Shown here piece by piece: positions 57,567 through 64,000 of a DNA stretch of 64,000 nucleotides. Position 1 is the first letter of the stretch, and each line of letters begins with the position of its first letter. The notes beneath the pieces are model-generated. The model searched no databases. It was not told the origin of the DNA and worked only from the letters and a program-made list of their open reading frames with translations. Location: positions 23,548-87,547 of the forward strand of contig NZ_JFJZ01000019.1 of the NCBI RefSeq assembly GCF_002115825.1. The letters are read 5' to 3'. The DNA comes from Thalassospira sp. MCCC 1A01428 (lineage in GTDB: Bacteria; Pseudomonadota; Alphaproteobacteria; Rhodospirillales; Thalassospiraceae). The position numbers and the translations under genes are program-made.

Positions 57567-58489
57567 CAGACTTTCTCCACCTCCGGTTTGCCCAGAAGGC
57601 CCCACGGACGGAAGATCAGCACCAGAACCAGAATACCGAATGTCGCAACATCCTTGTATTCGATGGTGAGATAACCCGACCAGAAGGATTCAATCAGGCC
57701 AATAAGCAAACCGCCAAGCATGGCACCTGGCAGCGAACCGATACCCCCAAGAACTGCAGCGGTGAATGCCTTAACCCCGGCAAGGAAGCCAATATAAAAG
57801 TCGATCACGCCATAATACAGGGTAACCATCATCCCGGCGACAGATGCAAGAGCAGCACCCATAACAAAGGTCGTCGAAATGGTGCGGTCCACATTGATGC
57901 CAAGCAAGCCCGCCATCGTCCGGTCCTGTTCACAGGCACGCTGGGCACGACCAAGCGATGTTTTGGCGATCAGGGTCGAAAACACAACCATCAGCACAAA
58001 GGTCAGCACGATGATGACAATCTGCATATAGCTAAGCTGAACATTAAAGTTCGGACTTTCCATTAGCGTAATGCCACCCTTGATCAACGGTTGCATTGGT
58101 TTGACGCGCGCACCCTGTGCAATTTGCACAAAGTTTTGCAAAAAGATCGACATACCAATAGCCGAGATCAATGCTGCCAGGCGAAAAGACCCGCGCAACG
58201 GTCGATACGCAATGCGTTCAACGCCCCAGCCATAAACCGAGGTCATGACCATTGATACGACCAGCATCAAAAGAAGTGTTAACGGCAAAATGCCGCTAAT
58301 TCCCGCCGCCTGACAAATCAGGAACGTAATCAGGGAATGAAAGGCGCCCAGCATATAGATTTCGCCGTGCGCAAAGTTGATCATGCCGATGATGCCATAG
58401 ACCATCGTGTAACCGATCGCGATGAGGCCATAAATGGCGCCAAGCGTCAGTCCATTGATCAATTGTTGTAAAAAATAAGCCCAATCCAT
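57566..58489 (-). CDS. livH: Branched-chain amino acid ABC transporter permease LivH
   Basis: A 307-residue permease with eight or so helices. Family motifs are LTLGAIYGLIAIGYTMVYGIIGMINFAHGE and the EAA-type RACEQDRTMAGLLGINVD. It is the first gene of the Liv operon; its promoter should lie in the 58490-58845 gap. Confidence 0.95.
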   Translation of the reverse strand: MDWAYFLQQLINGLTLGAIYGLIAIGYTMVYGIIGMINFAHGEIYMLGAFHSLITFLICQAAGISGILPLTLLLMLVVSMVMTSVYGWGVERIAYRPLRGSFRLAALISAIGMSIFLQNFVQIAQGARVKPMQPLIKGGITLMESPNFNVQLSYMQIVIIVLTFVLMVVFSTLIAKTSLGRAQRACEQDRTMAGLLGINVDRTISTTFVMGAALASVAGMMVTLYYGVIDFYIGFLAGVKAFTAAVLGGIGSLPGAMLGGLLIGLIESFWSGYLTIEYKDVATFGILVLVLIFRPWGLLGKPEVEKV

Positions 58490-58845
58490 TGCTCAACCTT
58501 AGATTTGGCACAGACAAACGCCGTCCTCGACAGCAAGGCTGAAGGCAAAGAACAAGGATATACAAATGTTGTTGGGTAAGAACCCATCTCCCCATTGCCC
58601 CCTCGCAAACCTCCGCAGCCTCCGTCTTTTTGTTATCGGGGTATCCCCGCTTTTAAGTTTACGAACGCGATCATTCTAATGTGATTCTATGTTCGAAAAC
58701 GCGATTTACGGTTGGAACCTTAGACACATGTGGTCAAAGGCTGCAAGCGTGTTTGAAAAATTGGTTGAATCTCCCGTTTTCCCACCCCTGGATAGAATTT
58801 TTTACCATAATGGTGGAACAACCAACCGTTTCAATATTGTATATT
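58490..58845. other. Intergenic region upstream of the Liv operon
   Basis: 356 bases between livH and the small DUF6898 gene, both on the minus strand, so it should contain the livH promoter. TTGGTTG (58761) and CAACCAA (58819) form a long-range inverted repeat, and ACCAT/ATGGT a short one at 58804. I see no coding frame. Confidence 0.45.
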
Positions 58846-59037
58846 TTATCCCTTATTCAGGACGTATTCAAGTTTTTGTACCGCGACACGCTTTAGTTGC
58901 TCTGGATTACGTGAAACGGGTCCTGCGACAGTTACCTCCTGCCCGGTAGCGGAATCAATGGCAGTGCAGCGCAAGTACTGCCCTACCTGCTTGAATTCTA
59001 TAAATATTTCCCGTCCTTTGGATGAAGCAGGTGCCAT
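58846..59037 (-). CDS. Small conserved protein, DUF6898 family
   Basis: A 63-residue beta-rich protein: REIFIEFKQVGQYLRCTAID, then SATGQEVTVAGPVS and a helix RVAVQKLEYVLNKG. I match it to the DUF6898 family of small alphaproteobacterial proteins from memory. Function unknown. It stands alone between Liv and the valine operon. Confidence 0.7.
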   Translation of the reverse strand: MAPASSKGREIFIEFKQVGQYLRCTAIDSATGQEVTVAGPVSRNPEQLKRVAVQKLEYVLNKG

Positions 59038-59133
59038 AATTTATCCCGGATAGCATTTTTGACTGCGACGCAAAGCATAAGTATAACTTGGTATAAGAGC
59101 AACAATACTACCAAATGCTCCGAATCTGGATAT

Positions 59134-59164
59134 AAAAAATGCGGAGGACATAAATCCTCCGCAT
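59134..59164 (-). terminator. Terminator of the valine degradation operon
   Basis: A 10-base-pair stem, ATGCGGAGGA with TCCTCCGCAT, around a CATAAA loop, followed on the minus strand by a run of Us. It lies 54 bases past the mmsB stop. Confidence 0.88.
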
Positions 59165-59217
59165 CGTCGTAGTGAATTATGCTGTAGGATGATAAAATTG
59201 CATCAGATCAGCAGGCT

Positions 59218-60105
59218 TTATTCGCCATCAAGCATTTTGACGATTGCCGAAAAATCACGTCCGCCATTTCCCCCGGCACTATACATCGCATATAAACTTT
59301 CGGCCAAAGCACCCATCGGGGTGGTTGCATTCGCACCTGCTGCAGCCTGCTGGGCCAATTTCAGATCTTTTAACATCATATCAACAGCGAAACCTGCCTG
59401 ATAATCACGATTGGCAGGTGACGCCGGCACCGGGCCAGGAACCGGGCAATAACTGGTCAGTGACCAGCACTGACCGGATGCCTTTGATGAAATATCAAAC
59501 AGTTTCTGGGCATCGACACCGAGACGTTTGGCCAGCATAAAGGCCTCTGAAACGGCAATCATGCTGACACCAAGGATCATGTTGTTGCAAATTTTAGCCG
59601 CCTGCCCGGCACCGTTATCACCGGCATGAATAATGTTGCTGCCCATCGCCTGCAAAATTGGCTCAGCCGAAGCAAAGGCATCTTCACTCCCCCCCACCAT
59701 AAAGGTAAGGGTCCCCGCTGTTGCACCACCAACACCCCCGGAAATAGGGGCATCTACCGGGCGCATACCGGCAGTCTGCGCCAAATCGGCGGCTTTGCGG
59801 GCAGAATCAACATCGATGGTCGAACTATCGATAAATAACGTATTCGGGGCGGCATGGGCCAAAAGACCTTCCGGCCCGTCATATACAGCCAACACATGTT
59901 TACCTGCAGGCAACACCGTTACAACGGCATCCACATTGCTTGCAGCATCCGCCAGCGAATTCACCGCCGTTCCGCCAATCTCCACCGCTGCTTTTACCGC
60001 ATCAGCCGAAAGGTCGAACACCTTCACATCATGCCCGGCCCGAATAAGGTTGGCCGCCATCGGACCGCCCATATTACCCAACCCGACAAAACCAATCTTT
60101 GCCAT
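59218..60105 (-). CDS. mmsB: 3-hydroxyisobutyrate dehydrogenase
   Basis: A 295-residue NAD-dependent dehydrogenase oxidising 3-hydroxyisobutyrate to methylmalonate semialdehyde in valine breakdown. It has the Rossmann start MAKIGFVGLGNMGGPMAANL, DAPISGGVGGATAGTL and the catalytic-lysine region GQAAKICNNMILG. The start ATG 60105 has GGAG upstream; the frame to 60135 is not needed. It is third in the operon acd-hibch-mmsB. Confidence 0.94.
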   Translation of the reverse strand: MAKIGFVGLGNMGGPMAANLIRAGHDVKVFDLSADAVKAAVEIGGTAVNSLADAASNVDAVVTVLPAGKHVLAVYDGPEGLLAHAAPNTLFIDSSTIDVDSARKAADLAQTAGMRPVDAPISGGVGGATAGTLTFMVGGSEDAFASAEPILQAMGSNIIHAGDNGAGQAAKICNNMILGVSMIAVSEAFMLAKRLGVDAQKLFDISSKASGQCWSLTSYCPVPGPVPASPANRDYQAGFAVDMMLKDLKLAQQAAAGANATTPMGALAESLYAMYSAGGNGGRDFSAIVKMLDGE

Positions 60106-60188
60106 TTTTACCGTCTCCTCTGATAGTCCGGTCATAACCGGTTTTCATTGTTTGATATTAACCTGATGGTTATATGAATCTGCCCGCG

Positions 60189-61271
60189 CTAAATGGTCAG
60201 TTCCTGTTCATCTGGCAACGGGGCAAAAAAGGCATCCACATCTCGCGGGTCAACCTGCCCAATATCCCCCTGCGCCCAAACCGGGTTGTGATCCTTGTCC
60301 ACTATTACGGCGCGGACCCCCTCAAACAGGTCAGGTTTTTCAACCATACGCTGGCTTAGACGAAACTCCATTTTCAAGTCCCCGGCAAGATCCAGCTTTG
60401 CCCCCTCACGTATCTGTTTAAACGTAACGGCCAATGCCATTGGGGACTTTGTTTTGATCATTTTCAATGTTTTGATTGCAAACTCCGAACCTGATGCCTC
60501 AAGTTTTTCCATCACATCCACAATCGTATTTGCACCAAAAACAGTATCAATTTCCACCTGATGTTCCGCCATTAATGCCGGACTATGATCATGGGAATAC
60601 TGCTTTAAAATCTGTTCGACCTGCTCACAGACCTGGGACATCTGGTTGTCGTTTTTCACCCCGAAATCTGCATTGACCAATGCCTGTTTTATCCTTGCAA
60701 TATCACTGCTTTGGCAGCCATGTGTCGCAATACCGGTATATAAACAATCCGCAGCGCCCAGGCGCGCACCGGTCAGGCCCAGATACATTCCCGTCGCGCC
60801 AGGGCATCGTGGCAAAAAATATCCACCGCCGACATCGGGGAAAAAACCGATACCGGTTTCCGGCATTGCAAACATGGTTTTTTCCGTCACCACGCGATAT
60901 CGGCCGTGAACCGAGACACCAACACCACCGCCCATCACAATGCCATCCAGCAAGGCAATGCAGGGTTTGGGGTAATGCGCCATATAGTGGTTTAACAAAT
61001 ATTCCCGCCGGTAAAAGGCATCCAGTAATGCTGGTTCGTTATTTTTACGCGCATCATACAACCCGCGAATATCACCACCCGCGCAAAATGCTTTGTCACC
61101 CGTGCCTTCAATCGTCAGAACAGCAACTGATGGATCGTTTTCCCATGCCTGCATCTGATGATGGATGGCATCGACCATTGGCAATGTCAGCGCGTTAAGG
61201 GCTTTAGGCCGGTCCAGATAAATCTCGCCCACTGCACCATTTACAGCAAAATAAACACCGACATCGCTCAT
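60189..61271 (-). CDS. 3-hydroxyisobutyryl-CoA hydrolase
   Basis: A 360-residue crotonase-fold hydrolase of the valine pathway. The oxyanion-hole motifs KAFCAGGDIRGLYD and MGGGVGVSVHGRYRVVTE, followed by AMPETGIGFFPDVGGGYFLPR, are typical of HIBCH rather than of enoyl-CoA hydratases. It lies 39 bases downstream of the acyl-CoA dehydrogenase gene. Confidence 0.92.
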   Translation of the reverse strand: MSDVGVYFAVNGAVGEIYLDRPKALNALTLPMVDAIHHQMQAWENDPSVAVLTIEGTGDKAFCAGGDIRGLYDARKNNEPALLDAFYRREYLLNHYMAHYPKPCIALLDGIVMGGGVGVSVHGRYRVVTEKTMFAMPETGIGFFPDVGGGYFLPRCPGATGMYLGLTGARLGAADCLYTGIATHGCQSSDIARIKQALVNADFGVKNDNQMSQVCEQVEQILKQYSHDHSPALMAEHQVEIDTVFGANTIVDVMEKLEASGSEFAIKTLKMIKTKSPMALAVTFKQIREGAKLDLAGDLKMEFRLSQRMVEKPDLFEGVRAVIVDKDHNPVWAQGDIGQVDPRDVDAFFAPLPDEQELTI

Positions 61272-61310
61272 ATTAATGCTCCTGCATTTGGCCTTGTAGT
61301 TATCACCAAT

Positions 61311-62450
61311 CTAGTCGCGCAACGCAGCGCGCGCGATGATAACCCGCATAATTTCATTTGTTCCTTCAAGGATTTGATGCACACGCAGATCGCGCAGCAA
61401 TCTTTCGACGGGATATTCACGAATATAACCATACCCACCATGCAATTGCAGGGCATCGTTGCAAACAGCAAAGGCAATATCGGTGGCAAACCGTTTGGCC
61501 ATGGCGCAAAATTGTGTGGCATCAGGTGCTTGTTCGTCAAGTTTGCAAGCAGCCTTGTGCAGCAACAACCGTGCAGCTTCCAGTTCGGTAACCATATCGG
61601 CATATTTAAACTGTAAGGCCTGAAACGATTCTAGCGGTTTGCCAAACTGTTTACGCACCTTCATATGGTCACGCGCATGCTCCATTGCCGCCCGTGCCCC
61701 GCCAATCGAACATGCCGCAATGTTCAAGCGGCCACCATCAAGTCCCTTCATGGCAAATTTAAAACCGTCGCCTTCTGCACCCAGCAAATTTTCAGCCGGA
61801 ATAATACAATCACTAAAAATGACGGCTGATGTCGGCTGGCTGTTCCAGCCCATTTTCTCTTCCAGCTTGCCAAACGACAGGCCCGGTGCATCTTTAGGCA
61901 CCAGAAAGGTCGAAATCCCGGCGGCACTTTCGTCACCGGTGCGCGCCATCACCACATAAATATCGCTTCGTGACCCGCCTGATATAAACGCTTTCTCGCC
62001 GTTCAGCACGTATGTGTCACCAGTGCGAACAGCCCGGGTCCGCAACGATCCGGCATCAGACCCGGAACCCGGTTCTGTCAGGCAATAACTGGCGAAATGT
62101 TCCATTCGGGTAAGTTTGGGCAAAAACTCCTGGCGCTGGCGCTCGCTGCCAAACCGGTCAATCATCCAGCATGCCATGTTATGAATAGATAAATAGGCCG
62201 CTGTCGAGGGACACGCCGTTGCCAGTTCTTCAAATATCACCGCCGCATCCAGACGCCCCAACCCTGAACCGCCAACATCATCGCGGGTATAAATTGCAGC
62301 AAACCCCATTTCAGCGGCCTGGCGTAAGGTTTCTTCGGGGAAAATATGTTCGGCATCCCATTTGGCCGCGTGCGGCGCCATTTCGCCAGCGGCAAAATCG
62401 CGGGCAGCCTGCTGAAAGGCCAACTGGTCGTCGGAAAGGGCGAACTCCAT
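61311..62450 (-). CDS. Isobutyryl-CoA dehydrogenase (acyl-CoA dehydrogenase)
   Basis: A 379-residue flavoenzyme oxidising isobutyryl-CoA to methacrylyl-CoA in valine degradation. Signatures are [17 protein letters not shown], the FAD/ETF loop and [11 protein letters not shown] with the catalytic glutamate (late, ACAD8-type position). ATG 62450 follows GAGGAA; an ATG at 62465 lies just upstream. It is first in the operon behind a LiuR-like palindrome. Confidence 0.92.
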   Translation of the reverse strand: MEFALSDDQLAFQQAARDFAAGEMAPHAAKWDAEHIFPEETLRQAAEMGFAAIYTRDDVGGSGLGRLDAAVIFEELATACPSTAAYLSIHNMACWMIDRFGSERQRQEFLPKLTRMEHFASYCLTEPGSGSDAGSLRTRAVRTGDTYVLNGEKAFISGGSRSDIYVVMARTGDESAAGISTFLVPKDAPGLSFGKLEEKMGWNSQPTSAVIFSDCIIPAENLLGAEGDGFKFAMKGLDGGRLNIAACSIGGARAAMEHARDHMKVRKQFGKPLESFQALQFKYADMVTELEAARLLLHKAACKLDEQAPDATQFCAMAKRFATDIAFAVCNDALQLHGGYGYIREYPVERLLRDLRVHQILEGTNEIMRVIIARAALRD

Positions 62451-62482
62451 CGGATATTTCCTCATCAGGGCTATTGTTTCCC

Positions 62483-62498
62483 TTTACGTAAACGTAAA
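62483..62498. promoter_or_regulatory. LiuR-like 16-bp palindrome upstream of the valine operon
   Basis: TTTACGTAAACGTAAA is an inverted repeat (TTTACGT, AA, ACGTAAA). It lies 33 bases before the acyl-CoA dehydrogenase start. It resembles the operator of LiuR, a MerR-family repressor of branched-chain amino acid degradation in proteobacteria, as I remember it. No liuR gene is adjacent here. Confidence 0.55.
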
Positions 62499-62582
62499 AA
62501 ACACCCGATGTCAATTAATTCGGCATAACCTTACCGAAATACGCCATTATGAATATCAGGAAAAACTGCAACCAACCTGTAC

Positions 62583-62596
62583 GTGCGGTTCCGCAC
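62583..62596 (+). promoter_or_regulatory. Hairpin in the metY leader
   Basis: GTGCGG and CCGCAC form a 6-base-pair inverted repeat about 70 bases before metY, followed by the palindrome CCGTACGG. It may be an operator or RNA element. It does not match a SAM riboswitch that I can recognise. Confidence 0.3.
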
Positions 62597-62667
62597 CATC
62601 TTGTCCGTACGGAATTAATATGCCTTACTGCGGCAAACACCTTAAAAACACCAACAGGGAAACGGAA

Positions 62668-63957
62668 ATGACAGACAGCAAAAACCCGGAAACCATTGTT
62701 CTTCATGCGGGATACCGCGCAGACCCGACCACCGGCTCCGTCGCAGTGCCCATTTACCAAACCACCAGCTATCAGTTTCGCGATACGGAACATGCGGCCA
62801 ACCTGTTTGCCCTTAAAGAACTGGGGAATATTTATACCCGCCTGACGAACCCGACAAACGATGTGCTGGAACAACGCATTACCGCTCTGGAAGGCGGCGC
62901 TGCTGCCGTTGCCGTTGCGTCGGGCCAGGCGGCAACAACCTTTGCCCTGCTTAACATTGCCCAGGCAGGCGACAATATTGTCAGTTCAACTGATCTTTAC
63001 GGAGGCACATGGAACCTGTTTGCCAACACCTTTCGGCAAATGGGAATCGAAGTGCGTTTTGCCGACCCGGCAGACCCGGAAAACTTTCGCAAGCTGGCCG
63101 ACGACAAAACCCGGGCATTTTATGCTGAAACCTTGCCTAACCCCAAATTGCAGGTTTTCCCGTTACGCGAAGTCGCCGATATTGGCGATGATCTCGGGAT
63201 TCCGCTGGTTGTTGACAATACGGCCGCCCCGGTCCTGTGCCGCCCGATAGAGCATGGCGCCAGCGTAGTGATGTATTCAACCACCAAATTCATTGCCGGG
63301 CACGGCACGTCGGTTGGCGGGATTGTTGTTGATTCAGGTAAGTTTGACTGGGAAAAACATGCAGAACGCTTCCCGCTTTTGACCCAGCCAGATCCCAGCT
63401 ACCATGGCGCTATCTGGACCGAAGCTGTCAAACCGATTGGCCCGGTGGCATACGCGATCAAACTGCGTTGCACGTTGCTGCGCGATGTTGGTGCGGCAGC
63501 CTCGCCGCTTAGCTCGTTTCAAATTATTCAGGGCATGGAAACATTGCCCTTGCGCATGGAACGCCATTGCGAAAATGCCAACAAAGTGGCTACATTTTTG
63601 CAAAACCACACCAAAATTGCCAAGGTCATTCACCCCAGCCTGCAAGATGGTGAAACCCGCCGCCGGGCTGACCAGTATTTAAAAGGTGGATACGGTTCGC
63701 TCATGGGGTTTGAATTAAAAGACGGCCGGGCAGCGGGCGAAAAGTTCATCAACAGCCTGAAGCTGTTTTACCATGTCGCCAATATTGGCGACACACGGTC
63801 GCTGGCCATTCACCCTGCGACAACAACACATTCACAAATGTCAAAATCCGAACTTGCCGCATCGGGCGTGAGTGAAAGCTACATCAGGCTTTCCATTGGC
63901 ATCGAACATATCGACGATATTCTCGCTGATCTTGAGCAGGCACTTGCTCTCGTTTGA
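62668..63957 (+). CDS. metY: O-acetylhomoserine aminocarboxypropyltransferase (MetY)
   Basis: A 429-residue PLP enzyme that makes homocysteine from O-acetylhomoserine and sulphide. The N-terminus ETIVLHAGYRADPTTGSVAV and IYTRLTNPTNDVLEQRI are typical, and the PLP lysine is in VMYSTTKFIAGHG. ATG 62668 follows GGGAAACGG. Divergent from the valine operon, with about 215 bases between. O-acetylserine sulphhydrylase activity is possible as well. Confidence 0.93.
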   Translation: MTDSKNPETIVLHAGYRADPTTGSVAVPIYQTTSYQFRDTEHAANLFALKELGNIYTRLTNPTNDVLEQRITALEGGAAAVAVASGQAATTFALLNIAQAGDNIVSSTDLYGGTWNLFANTFRQMGIEVRFADPADPENFRKLADDKTRAFYAETLPNPKLQVFPLREVADIGDDLGIPLVVDNTAAPVLCRPIEHGASVVMYSTTKFIAGHGTSVGGIVVDSGKFDWEKHAERFPLLTQPDPSYHGAIWTEAVKPIGPVAYAIKLRCTLLRDVGAAASPLSSFQIIQGMETLPLRMERHCENANKVATFLQNHTKIAKVIHPSLQDGETRRRADQYLKGGYGSLMGFELKDGRAAGEKFINSLKLFYHVANIGDTRSLAIHPATTTHSQMSKSELAASGVSESYIRLSIGIEHIDDILADLEQALALV

Positions 63958-64000
63958 GACCGTCACTTGCCTGATTTGCCTAGGGTCTGGACTCAATTGG

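Noticed and set aside
62499..62667. SAM riboswitch upstream of metY
   Set aside because: Alphaproteobacterial metY leaders can carry SAM-II, but I could not find its conserved core and pseudoknot elements here; only a short hairpin is present.
1..64000. CRISPR arrays, insertion sequences, integrases or phage genes
   Set aside because: No regular repeat-spacer pattern, transposase, integrase or attachment-site repeat was seen by eye.

Overview
The window looks like an alphaproteobacterial chromosome of roughly half G+C, most like a marine Rhodospirillales such as Thalassospira. This is inferred from gene content and order, not from a database search. Pointers are the dusB-ntrB-ntrC-ntrY-ntrX-trkA-(D-amino acid transaminase)-hfq-hflX block, a MucR/Ros regulator, a CBP3-type cytochrome bc1 chaperone, fused ispDF, and a plsX-fabH-ihfA-merR-tRNA-Pro run. 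A complete ectABC-ask ectoine operon fits a salt-exposed habitat.

Layout. 1-2.1 kb: the end of tatD, a PhnP-like metallo-hydrolase and an orphan ABC membrane domain. 2.2-6.7 kb: an RND efflux pair on the minus strand. 7.2-9.5 kb: a large cytoplasmic-looking GH64/thaumatin-like protein with two inserted FN3-like modules. 10.1-11.5 kb: gnd. 11.7-16.0 kb: an accessory island with an ATP-grasp ligase facing a coupled GNAT-like/Rieske oxygenase pair, plus a one-helix membrane protein. 16.2-21.1 kb: a MarR-type regulator and ectA, ectB, ectC and ask. 21.2-36.5 kb: mazG, an IMPase-family phosphatase, hflX, hfq, a HAD phosphatase, D-amino acid transaminase, trkA, the ntr two-component genes, dusB and a CcsA-like protein. 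36.6-44.5 kb: ispDF, yciB, cutA, a frameshifted small gene, tRNA-Pro, merR, ihfA, fabH, plsX, yceD (DUF177), the bc1 chaperone and bamE. 44.6-51.7 kb: a long minus-strand operon rpiB-glyA-nrdR-ribD-ribE-ribBA-ribH-nusB-thiL. 52.1-58.5 kb: a MucR-type regulator, then a branched-chain amino acid ABC importer with its DUF6867 partner. 58.8-64 kb: a DUF6898 gene, a valine-degradation operon behind a LiuR-like palindrome, and metY.

How the genes work together. The ectoine operon carries its own aspartokinase and a divergent MarR-type regulator. The riboflavin genes are nearly contiguous, but the GTP cyclohydrolase II half of RibBA has lost its zinc cysteines, so true GCH II must be encoded elsewhere. 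The Liv importer lies close to the valine catabolic genes. The best candidate for an undescribed system is the ATP-grasp/Rieske/GNAT-like island at 11.7-15.0 kb. It looks like a compact small-molecule pathway of ligation, acyl transfer and oxidation, with a product I cannot name.
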